This document shows positions 8,406 through 14,904 of a stretch of 64,000 nucleotides of DNA, piece after piece. The notes beneath the pieces were generated by a model. That model saw only the letters and a program-made list of their open reading frames with translations. It ran no database searches and was not told the DNA's origin. The stretch is from Clostridia bacterium (lineage in GTDB: Bacteria > Bacillota > Clostridia > Oscillospirales > CAG-272). Position numbers and translations under genes: made by a program. Each line of letters opens with the position of its first letter. The first letter of the stretch is position 1. Location: positions 69,272 through 133,271 of the forward strand of contig JAFUQP010000007.1 in NCBI GenBank assembly GCA_017472305.1, in the 5' to 3' direction.

Positions 8406-9020
8406 ATGCTGTATTATCTTAAGGGAGAGCTTGCATACAGAGAAAACGGTATGTGCGTTGTCGACTGCGGCGGCGTAGGCTACAGGCTGACTGTCAGCCT
8501 TAACACCTCCGACGCGCTTATTACCAAGGTTGGAAAAGAGGTTAAGATATTCACCTATCTTGCCGTAAGAGAGGACGGCGTTGAGCTGTTTGGCTTCGGC
8601 ACGACAGACGAGCGCGATTGCTTCAACAAGCTTACGTCGGTCAGCGGTGTAGGCCCGAAGGTTGCTATGAGTATTCTTTCGACTCTTCCACCCGAGAAGC
8701 TCGTGCTTGCAATTTGCACCGAGGACGTCAAGGCTATTGCCAAAGCTCCCGGTATCGGCTCAAAAACCGCCGCAAGGATAGTTCTGGAGCTTAAGGACAA
8801 GTTCTCCGACGATATGCTTTCGGTCACCTCGGGCACATCGGACAGCGTTTCTGTTCCGCAGAAAGCCATCAAAAGCGGTGTTTTCTCCGAAGCGGCAGAG
8901 GCACTTACGGTGCTCGGATATGACAAGAATACCGTTCTTGACGCCCTAAAGGGCGTAAATCCCGACACGAAGGACGTCGGCGAGGTCATTAAGGCTGCGC
9001 TGAAGAAGCTTGCGAGATAG
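8406..9020 (+). CDS. ruvA: Holliday junction branch migration protein RuvA
   Basis: A 204-residue junction-binding subunit with an N-terminal OB fold (MLYYLKGEL, VDCGGVGYRL), two helix-hairpin-helix motifs (LTSVSGVGPKVAMSIL and IAKAPGIGSKTAARIVLEL) and a C-terminal three-helix domain (EAAEALTVLGY) that contacts RuvB. An AGGA site lies before the ATG. It is followed directly by ruvB. Confidence 0.96.
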   Translation: MLYYLKGELAYRENGMCVVDCGGVGYRLTVSLNTSDALITKVGKEVKIFTYLAVREDGVELFGFGTTDERDCFNKLTSVSGVGPKVAMSILSTLPPEKLVLAICTEDVKAIAKAPGIGSKTAARIVLELKDKFSDDMLSVTSGTSDSVSVPQKAIKSGVFSEAAEALTVLGYDKNTVLDALKGVNPDTKDVGEVIKAALKKLAR

Positions 9021-9046
9021 CTTATCACTGAAAGGAACCTACTCTT

Positions 9047-10129
9047 ATGATGGAAGAAGTAAACGAATTCGATTTTGAAAATCGGATTATGACAAGCGAA
9101 TACGACTCCTCGCAGGACAGCGAGGTTGAAAACTGTCTTCGCCCGAAAACCCTCGAGGAATACGTCGGACAGGAAAAAGCGAAATCCAACCTTAAGGTTT
9201 ACATAGAAAGCGCAAAGCTGCGAGGCGAGGCGCTCGACCACGTGCTTCTTTACGGCCCTCCCGGTCTTGGTAAAACCACCCTTTCGGGCATAATAGCCAA
9301 TGAAATGGGCGTTAACATAAGAACGACGTCAGGTCCCGCTATCGAAAAGCAGGGCGACCTTGCGGCAATTCTCACAAACCTTGCAGAGGGTGACGTACTG
9401 TTTATCGACGAGATACACCGTCTGTCGCGTGCCGTTGAGGAGATACTCTACCCTGCAATGGAGGATTACGCGCTTGATATAATTATCGGAAAGGGCCCGA
9501 GCGCACGCTCGATAAGACTGCCTATACCGAAGTTCACGCTTATCGGCGCAACCACGAGAGCAGGCCAGCTTACCACTCCCCTTCGCGACCGCTTCGGAGT
9601 GCTTCTGAAGCTTGAGCTTTATACCCCCGAGGAGCTTGCCGATATCGTTAAGCGCTCGGCAAAGATACTCGACATATCAATTACAGACGACGGCGCTTAC
9701 GGCATAGCCTCCCGCTCGAGAGGAACTCCCCGTATCGCGAACAGACTGCTCAAGAGAATCAGAGATTTTGCTCTCGTCAAGGGCGACGGTACTATAACCT
9801 CGGAGATTGCAAAGTATTCTCTTGAGGCTCTGGAAATCGACGAGCTCGGACTTGATAACATCGACAGAAGAATGCTCGAGGCGATAATCAAGTACTACTC
9901 GGGCGGCCCTGTCGGTCTTGAAACGCTTGCCGCAACGATAGGCGAGGAGGCTGTAACAATAGAGGACGTGTACGAGCCTTACCTTATGCAGATAGGCTTC
10001 CTTGCGAGAACTCCCCGCGGAAGATGCGTAACGAAGCTTGCATACGACCACCTCGGAATTCCATACGTACAAGGCTCGCAGAGCACCGCTCAAATCTTCG
10101 GTCAGAGAACTATGGATTTGGATAATTAA
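9047..10129 (+). CDS. ruvB: Holliday junction branch migration helicase RuvB
   Basis: AAA+ motor that drives branch migration with RuvA. The 360 residues show [12 protein letters not shown], Walker [10 protein letters not shown], Walker [10 protein letters not shown], sensor 1 GATTRAG, the RDRFG arginine finger, and a C-terminal winged helix ending in TPRGR. A leader of about 25 acidic residues precedes the core. The end of the gene is part of a 17-bp tandem repeat (10115-10165). Confidence 0.96.
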   Translation: MMEEVNEFDFENRIMTSEYDSSQDSEVENCLRPKTLEEYVGQEKAKSNLKVYIESAKLRGEALDHVLLYGPPGLGKTTLSGIIANEMGVNIRTTSGPAIEKQGDLAAILTNLAEGDVLFIDEIHRLSRAVEEILYPAMEDYALDIIIGKGPSARSIRLPIPKFTLIGATTRAGQLTTPLRDRFGVLLKLELYTPEELADIVKRSAKILDISITDDGAYGIASRSRGTPRIANRLLKRIRDFALVKGDGTITSEIAKYSLEALEIDELGLDNIDRRMLEAIIKYYSGGPVGLETLAATIGEEAVTIEDVYEPYLMQIGFLARTPRGRCVTKLAYDHLGIPYVQGSQSTAQIFGQRTMDLDN

Positions 10130-10165
10130 CAGATTTGAATAATCGAAAGATTTGGATAATTAAGA
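10115..10165 (+). repeat. Three 17-bp tandem repeats across the ruvB stop codon
   Basis: Three adjacent 17-bp units start GATTTGGATAAT, GATTTGAATAAT and GATTTGGATAAT at 10115, 10132 and 10149. The first unit holds the last codons and stop of ruvB; the other two are untranslated. It looks like slippage or a local duplication. Confidence 0.85.
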
Positions 10166-10170
10166 CGCAA

Positions 10171-10208
10171 AACGGCTGCTTTCCGCAAATGGAAGCAGCC
10201 GTTTTTTT
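10171..10208 (+). terminator. Rho-independent terminator after ruvB
   Basis: AACGGCTGCTTTCC and GGAAGCAGCCGTT form a 13-bp stem with one bulge and a 6-nt loop, followed by seven T residues. It ends the plus-strand ruvAB unit. Confidence 0.9.
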
Positions 10209-10274
10209 AGACGTTTTATCGGTTTTATGTAATCTTTAGTTGTCAAAAAGCGTCGAAATACGGCTCTTCCACAA

Positions 10275-10916
10275 TCAGCGAAGCGCGTCTATTGCCGCCT
10301 TGCGGTCACAAGACTTGAACACAGAGCTTCCCGCAACGAGAACGTTCGCGCCTGCCTCGCGTGCTGCCTTCGCGGTTTCGGGATTAATTCCTCCGTCAAC
10401 CTGGATATCGATGTCAAGACCGCGTCTTTCTATTTCCGCGCGAAGCTCACGAACCTTAGGAAGCATATCATACATAAAGGACTGTCCGCCGTAGCCGGGT
10501 TCAACCGTCATAACAAGAACCATATCGCACTTTTCAAGAAGATGGAATATCGCCGAGGCGGGAGTCTTCGGCTTGATGGAAATTGCCGCCTTGATGCCTC
10601 TGTTGTGAATTTCGTCGAGCAGTGCCGCAGAGTCCTCGCACGCCTCGTAGTGGAAGGTGAGAATATCCGCACCCGCGTCAATAAATCTTGAAGCATATCT
10701 TTCGGGAGCCGCAATCATAAGGTGAACGTCAAAGATTATATCGCTCTTGTTGCGAAGCGCTTCGATAATGGGCATACCGAAGGACATATTGCTGACGAAC
10801 ATTCCGTCCATAACGTCGAGGTGAACCATATCAGCGCCTGCAAGCTCGATTTCCTTTACCTCCGAAGCGAGATTTGAAAGGTCCGATGCAAGAACCGAGG
10901 GAGAAACTTTAGTCAT
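10275..10916 (-). CDS. rpe: Ribulose-phosphate 3-epimerase
   Basis: Interconverts ribulose 5-phosphate and xylulose 5-phosphate in the pentose phosphate pathway. The 213-residue TIM barrel shows SVLASDLSNL, HLDVMDGMFVSNMSFG (metal-binding His and Asp), DVHLM, VEPGYGGQSF and IQVDGGINPETA. Normal length. A GAAAGGATTAGCT site precedes the ATG. In many Firmicutes rpe follows rsgA/prkC; here it stands alone downstream of the ispDF genes. Confidence 0.96.
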   Translation of the reverse strand: MTKVSPSVLASDLSNLASEVKEIELAGADMVHLDVMDGMFVSNMSFGMPIIEALRNKSDIIFDVHLMIAAPERYASRFIDAGADILTFHYEACEDSAALLDEIHNRGIKAAISIKPKTPASAIFHLLEKCDMVLVMTVEPGYGGQSFMYDMLPKVRELRAEIERRGLDIDIQVDGGINPETAKAAREAGANVLVAGSSVFKSCDRKAAIDALR

Positions 10917-10962
10917 AGCTAATCCTTTCTGATAGAAAATTTTTGTTATATTGAATAATACT

Positions 10963-10991
10963 GTGACATAGTATTATATTCACCATAAAAT
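10963..10991 (+). promoter_or_regulatory. Plus-strand promoter inside the rpe-ispF gap
   Basis: GTGACA (10963-10968), a 17-bp spacer and TAAAAT (10986-10991), each hexamer five of six against consensus. It points away from rpe and towards ispF's 3' end, so it can only serve the candidate small RNA. Confidence 0.55.
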
Positions 10992-10997
10992 AATATA

Positions 10998-11124
10998 GAG
11001 CCATTTTTATGGCAGACAACGGAAGATGTGCCGACGCCGACATTAAAGTAAAAGAAGTATTATAGATACGTCGGTTCGTCTTCCTTTGATTGGGGCAGTC
11101 CTTTGGGCTGTCCCTTATTCTTTT
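10998..11124 (+). ncRNA. Candidate small structured RNA (about 125 nt)
   Basis: A plus-strand unit between two minus-strand genes with its own promoter (10963-10991) and terminator (11092-11124). Predicted folds are a small GCCAT/ATGGC hairpin (11000-11013), then a rod of GGAAGA/TCTTCC (11021-11026 with 11079-11084) and CCGACG/CGTCGG (11031-11036 with 11069-11074) separated by a symmetric 4x4 internal loop, then the terminator stem. An 18-codon ORF (11009-11065) starts at an ATG in the first hairpin but has no ribosome site. I do not recognise it as 6S, SRP, tmRNA or RNase P RNA; function unknown. Confidence 0.45.
11092..11124 (+). terminator. Terminator of the candidate small RNA, overlapping the ispF end
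   Basis: GGGGCAGTCC (11092-11101) pairs with GGGCTGTCCC (11105-11114) through ten pairs including two G-T wobbles, with a TTT loop, followed by TTATTCTTTT. The wobble pairs and T-rich tail work only for the plus-strand transcript; read on the minus strand two pairs are lost and no T run follows. Confidence 0.6.
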
Positions 11125-11603
11125 GAATAAACGAGCGCTACCGCGTGAGCGGCTGCCCCCTCGCCGCTACCCGTGAATCCGAGATGCTCCTCGGTTGTAG
11201 CCTTAATATTCACTCTGCATGCATCGACTCCGAGAACCGCGGCAATGCCTTCTCTCATCTCATCAATGTACGGAAGGATACGCGGAGCCTGAATCACAAG
11301 CGTTGCATCTATATTCCCTACTGTATAGCCTTGCGCATCGAGCTTCTTTTTAACCTCTTTAAGCAAAAGCATACTCGAGATGCCTCGAAAATCCTCGGAT
11401 GAGTCCGGGAAATGCCGTCCGATGTCGTAAAGTCCGACAGCCCCGAGCAGCGCATCCATAATCGCGTGAGTCAGAACGTCGGCATCCGAGTGACCGAGCA
11501 GACCAAGACGGTACGGAATTTCAACTCCGCCAAGCACAAGGCGCCTGCCCTCGGAGAATTTATGAACGTCGTAGCCGTGACCAATTCTGAAATCTGCCAT
11601 CAT
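11115..11603 (-). CDS. ispF: 2-C-methyl-D-erythritol 2,4-cyclodiphosphate synthase
   Basis: MEP-pathway enzyme that cyclises CDP-ME 2-phosphate, releasing CMP. The 162 residues include the zinc-binding GHGYDVHKF, LGHSDADVLTHAIMDALLGA, IGRHFPD and a C-terminal KATTEEHLGFTGSGEG. Two ATG codons are adjacent at the start (11603 and 11600), the first overlapping the ispD stop as ATGA. dxs of the same pathway lies far away at 59.5-61.3 kb. Confidence 0.95.
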   Translation of the reverse strand: MMADFRIGHGYDVHKFSEGRRLVLGGVEIPYRLGLLGHSDADVLTHAIMDALLGAVGLYDIGRHFPDSSEDFRGISSMLLLKEVKKKLDAQGYTVGNIDATLVIQAPRILPYIDEMREGIAAVLGVDACRVNIKATTEEHLGFTGSGEGAAAHAVALVYSKE

Positions 11604-12298
11604 TTATCCCTTCCCTTCAGAACATATTCGGCGTAACAGAGGTCCTCTTCGGTGGTTATCTTGACGTTATCCTTTGACGTAATAACAACCCTTACCGAAG
11701 CCCCTGCGCGCTCCGCAATCATATTATCGTCGGTTATACCCTCCATATTTTCCAAGCACAGCTCAAGTCCCTTGCGGTATATTCCGACGGAAAACGCCTG
11801 CGGAGTCGATGCACATACAAGCTCGTCCCGATTAAGCGTTCCGGAAACGAATCCGCCCGAGGTACGCTTGACTGTATCGAAAACAGGTACTGCGGCAGTT
11901 GCCGCTCCGTATGCTTCGGCAGCAAGGACGACAGCTTCAATGTCACAGACCGTAATAAGGCACCTTGCCGCGTCGTGAAATACTACAATATCGGTTTCCC
12001 GCGGGATGCTTAAAAAGCCTTCCCTTGCCGAAAGAGAACGGGTTTCCTTACCCGAAATTACGCTACTTAACTTTACAAAACGGCGAGATAAAAGCTCCGA
12101 AAGCTCCTCACGCTCTTCCTCCCTTACAACCGCGACGGTGCTGTCAATAATCGGGCAGTCCTCAAATGCGCGGAGAGTATGCGACAGGACCGTTTCACCG
12201 CACAGCTCCATATATTGCTTCGGCAGAGCCGAATTCATTCGTCTGCCCGAGCCAGCGGCAAGAATTACCGCGGTTACGTATTTACCCTTAAGAGTCAA
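11600..12298 (-). CDS. ispD: 2-C-methyl-D-erythritol 4-phosphate cytidylyltransferase
   Basis: Forms CDP-methylerythritol from MEP and CTP. The 232 residues have the nucleotidyltransferase loop AAGSGRRMNSALPKQY, the VVFHDAAR motif and DDNMIAERAGASVRVV. Length matches the family. It follows the 112-residue unknown gene by 14 bp and overlaps ispF by 4 bp, which implies co-translation of the two MEP-pathway steps. Confidence 0.95.
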   Translation of the reverse strand: MTLKGKYVTAVILAAGSGRRMNSALPKQYMELCGETVLSHTLRAFEDCPIIDSTVAVVREEEREELSELLSRRFVKLSSVISGKETRSLSAREGFLSIPRETDIVVFHDAARCLITVCDIEAVVLAAEAYGAATAAVPVFDTVKRTSGGFVSGTLNRDELVCASTPQAFSVGIYRKGLELCLENMEGITDDNMIAERAGASVRVVITSKDNVKITTEEDLCYAEYVLKGRDK

Positions 12299-12312
12299 TT
12301 TCTTCCTCCGAG

Positions 12313-12651
12313 TTATTTTCTGTAGTAAACGAAATGAACGGTTATCGAGCGGATTTTACCGTCCTCAAGAAGATTTGGGCCCTTGATAATCACTCCGTCG
12401 CCGCTCATAAGCATAGAGGTTTCAAGCTCGGCTATCTTACATACGAACAGTCGCTCTCCCGAGGAATCCACGATAAAGGTATCGTTATGCACGGCAAGCG
12501 CTCCGCCCCTGCCTATAACGTCCTCATTTCCGTTTCTGTGCTCGGTCACGTATTTGACCGCCTCACCGTGAAGAGCCCTTGCTCTCTCAAGTCTGTATGC
12601 ATAGCTTTCGGGATTCTTCCCCACTCCAAAGAGCCTCTTTAAAAAGGACAT
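12313..12651 (-). CDS. Uncharacterised 112-residue protein upstream of ispD
   Basis: I do not recognise this protein. The ATG at 12649-12651 follows a strong GAGGAGA site; a longer in-frame start at 12681 has none. The N-terminus is basic (MSFLKRLFG, then RLERARAL), followed by a beta-rich C-terminal half with alternating hydrophobic residues (ALAVHNDTFIVD, LFVCKIAELE, SMLMSGDGVIIKG, ITVHFVYYRK). No signal peptide or membrane segment. It heads the ispD-ispF unit. Confidence 0.7.
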   Translation of the reverse strand: MSFLKRLFGVGKNPESYAYRLERARALHGEAVKYVTEHRNGNEDVIGRGGALAVHNDTFIVDSSGERLFVCKIAELETSMLMSGDGVIIKGPNLLEDGKIRSITVHFVYYRK

Positions 12652-12822
12652 AGCACTCTCCTCGCCGTTTTTTCGGTTCATTTTTATGCTTCGTTCCCTA
12701 CTATTTTAGCACATATTGCCCCAAAATGGAAGACGTTTTTTACAATTTGAGGCTGTTTTTTTGTAAATTTTGCTGATTTTACAAAAAAATGAAAAATTTC
12801 TCAAGTTTTTTTAAAAAAGGTA

Positions 12823-12851
12823 TTGCTTTTTCGAAACAAATGTATTATAAT
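12823..12851 (+). promoter_or_regulatory. Sigma-A promoter of the dcw cluster (mraZ)
   Basis: TTGCTT (12823-12828), a 17-bp spacer and a perfect TATAAT (12846-12851), 112 bp before the mraZ start. The surrounding 12652-12963 stretch (about 310 bp) is very AT-rich upstream of it and holds no gene; it separates divergent ispD and mraZ units. Confidence 0.85.
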
Positions 12852-12858
12852 ATACGCG

Positions 12859-12883
12859 TGGGGCAAAGTGGGTGATTGTGTTG
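12859..12883 (+). promoter_or_regulatory. Probable MraZ operator (10-bp-phased TGGGN repeats)
   Basis: TGGGG (12859-12863), TGGGT (12869-12873) and TGTTG (12879-12883) are spaced exactly 10 bp apart, immediately downstream of the -10 box. Established work on MraZ in other bacteria describes binding to direct TGGGN repeats separated by 5 bp near its own promoter; the first two units fit fully and the third is degenerate. A fourth isolated TGGGA is at 12930-12934. This suggests autoregulation of the dcw operon. Confidence 0.65.
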
Positions 12884-12963
12884 CGTAATCCCTATTTTGA
12901 ACCTTACAATCCCGTAAAACTCCCGAAAATGGGAAGAAAATTATGCAAAAGGAGGTAGATGTT

Positions 12964-13386
12964 ATGTCGTTCGTCGGCTCGTATACGCATTCGCTTGATG
13001 CGAAAAAGCGCGTGTTCGTTCCTGCAAAGTACCGCGATGACCTTGGCGAAGTATTCTATATAACCCGCAAGTTTGACACCTACCTCTCGATATATACAGA
13101 GGACGAGTGGAATATATATCTTGAAAAGATTGAAAGACTCCCCGAGTCGGTTGCCGCTGAAATTCAGGAATTCATTCTCGGAGGAGCGCAGAAATGCACC
13201 CCCGACAACAGCGGAAGAATTATTATCGACGACAAGCTCCTAAAGCACGCGAAAATCGACAAGAACGTCGTATTCGTCGGTGCCGGCAAGCAGATAAGAG
13301 TCTGGGCAGAGGAGCTCTGGACCGAGCGCGAGGAGAAGCGCGACTTCGAGAAGATGCGCGCCGTGCTTCAGGACTACGGACTCTGA
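12964..13386 (+). CDS. mraZ: Transcriptional regulator and division protein MraZ
   Basis: A 140-residue protein with two SpoVT-AbrB-like DNA-binding swaps: FVGSYTHSLDAKKRVFVPAKYRDDLG at the N-terminus and KCTPDNSGRIIIDDKLLKHAKI in the second half. It is the first gene of dcw clusters and represses its own operon. I chose the ATG at 12964, seven bases after AAGGAGGT (12949-12956); the ORF could open seven codons earlier but would then include the ribosome site. Confidence 0.95.
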   Translation: MSFVGSYTHSLDAKKRVFVPAKYRDDLGEVFYITRKFDTYLSIYTEDEWNIYLEKIERLPESVAAEIQEFILGGAQKCTPDNSGRIIIDDKLLKHAKIDKNVVFVGAGKQIRVWAEELWTEREEKRDFEKMRAVLQDYGL

Positions 13387-13413
13387 TAAAGAAAACGCAA
13401 AGAGGACTTTCAA

Positions 13414-14358
13414 ATGACGAACTTAAGCTTTTCTCATACGTCGGTTCTCCTTTACGAATGCATCGAGGCACTGAATATCCGTGACGGATATACCTACATA
13501 GACTGCACTGCCGGCGGCGGCGGTCACTCTCTCGAAATCGCAAAGCGAATGGGCAAAAATTCAAGGCTCATCTGCTTTGACAGAGATAAAAACGCGATAC
13601 GCGCCGCAAGCGAAAGACTCTCGGAGTATCTTGACAGAGTAACCTTTGTTAACGATAACTTCTCAAGTCTTGAAAGAGTAATAAGAGAATACGGCATAGA
13701 TAATCTCGGCGGCGTTCTCGCCGACCTTGGCTGTAGCTCGCATCAGTTTGACACTCCCGAGCGAGGCTTCAGCTACAATCACGATGCTCCCCTCGATATG
13801 AGAATGGATACAGACTCTCCCCTATCGGCTTATGAGGTTGTAAACGGCTACTCCGAGGCGGACTTGAAAAGAATAATCTACGATTACGGAGAGGAGCGAT
13901 TTGCTCCGAGGATTGCCTCGGCAATCTGTAAGCACCGCGAGGAGTCACCGATAAGGACGACACACGAGCTCTCCGACATAATCAGAGGCGCAATTCCCTC
14001 GGCGGCAAGAGCCGACGGCCCTCACCCCGCAAAAAGAACCTTCCAGGCTATAAGAATCGAGGTCAACGGAGAGCTTGATGCAATCAAGCCAATGATTGAC
14101 ACGGCGGCTCGCTCGCTCGTCGCAGGCGGCAGGATAGCAATAATATCCTTCCACTCACTCGAGGACAGAATAGTCAAGCAGAGCTACAAGGCGCAGGCTA
14201 CAGGCTGCACCTGCCCCAAGGACTTCCCCGTTTGTATCTGCGGAAAGAAGCCCACAGTTAAAGAATTAACTAAAAAACCCATACTTCCCTCAGACGGAGA
14301 GCTTGAAGCAAACCCCCGTTCAAGAAGCGCGAAGCTCAGGGTTGCCGAAAAAATTTAA
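13414..14358 (+). CDS. rsmH: 16S rRNA (cytosine(1402)-N4)-methyltransferase RsmH
   Basis: Methylates N4 of C1402 in the ribosomal P site. The 314 residues show HTSVLLYECIEAL, SAM-binding DCTAGGGGHS, LADLGCSSHQFDTPERGFSY, PLDMRMD, and the C-terminal ISFHSLEDRIVKQ. Length typical. AAAGAGGAC lies before the ATG. Formerly called MraW; always the second gene of dcw. Confidence 0.96.
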   Translation: MTNLSFSHTSVLLYECIEALNIRDGYTYIDCTAGGGGHSLEIAKRMGKNSRLICFDRDKNAIRAASERLSEYLDRVTFVNDNFSSLERVIREYGIDNLGGVLADLGCSSHQFDTPERGFSYNHDAPLDMRMDTDSPLSAYEVVNGYSEADLKRIIYDYGEERFAPRIASAICKHREESPIRTTHELSDIIRGAIPSAARADGPHPAKRTFQAIRIEVNGELDAIKPMIDTAARSLVAGGRIAIISFHSLEDRIVKQSYKAQATGCTCPKDFPVCICGKKPTVKELTKKPILPSDGELEANPRSRSAKLRVAEKI

Positions 14359-14373
14359 AGGAGAAAAGTAAAA

Positions 14374-14820
14374 ATGACCGCAAAGTATGACGCGCTTTAT
14401 GAAAATATGAAAAACAGATTTACAGTTGAGAGCGACGGCTCTGAATATACACTTGGCGAATATATGCTTATGAAGGCTTCAAAGAAGGATTCCTCCGCAA
14501 GAAGCCTTCCCGTTGCGGTCAGAAACAGCCGCAAGACCGGTGACAGCGCCGTTCTCGCGCTTGTATCCTACGTCAACGATAAGCTCACCGTAAAAGAGCC
14601 CCCCGTAAAGGACAAGACTATCCGCGCATTTCCCTTCCGCGCATCTATGTCAGCATTCCTCTCCGCGGCGGTTGCCTGCTCCTTCCTTCTCTGCTTCTCT
14701 GTTATAGGCGCGAGAATATTCAACCTTGCCGCACCCGAGGAGAGTGAAGCAAGCATTACCGAGTACGCTCCCGAAATCGAACTTCAAAACAGCGAGAGCG
14801 GCGAGTACGATTTTATCTGA
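14374..14820 (+). CDS. Single-pass membrane protein in the ftsL slot
   Basis: A 148-residue protein with a charged cytoplasmic N-terminal part of about 90 residues, one transmembrane segment (about 91-116) and a short acidic exterior tail. It occupies the position of ftsL between rsmH and the division PBP and has the right topology (N-in, single pass), but a classical FtsL has a short N-terminal tail and a leucine-zipper exterior, which is absent here. I can only say that it may be a divergent FtsL-like or unrelated divisome protein. AAAGGAG precedes the ATG. Confidence 0.7.
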   Translation: MTAKYDALYENMKNRFTVESDGSEYTLGEYMLMKASKKDSSARSLPVAVRNSRKTGDSAVLALVSYVNDKLTVKEPPVKDKTIRAFPFRASMSAFLSAAVACSFLLCFSVIGARIFNLAAPEESEASITEYAPEIELQNSESGEYDFI

Positions 14821-14852
14821 TTAATCATATTTTGGCAAAAAATTCAATATGA

Positions 14853-14888
14853 TATAGCGATGGTCCTGTACCGTCGCTATATTTTTTG
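14853..14888 (+). terminator. Terminator-like hairpin inside the dcw cluster
   Basis: TATAGCGATGG and CCGTCGCTATA form an 11-bp stem (one G-T pair) with a 7-nt loop, followed by a T run that continues to 14894. It lies between the ftsL-slot gene and the PBP, so it may attenuate transcription of the downstream mur/fts genes. Confidence 0.75.
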
Positions 14889-14904
14889 TTTTTTGGAGAT
14901 AAGT

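Noticed and set aside
10998..11124. 6S RNA (ssrS)
   Set aside because: 6S RNA is about 180-200 nt with a closing terminal stem and a large central bubble. Here the ends are not paired and the length is too short.
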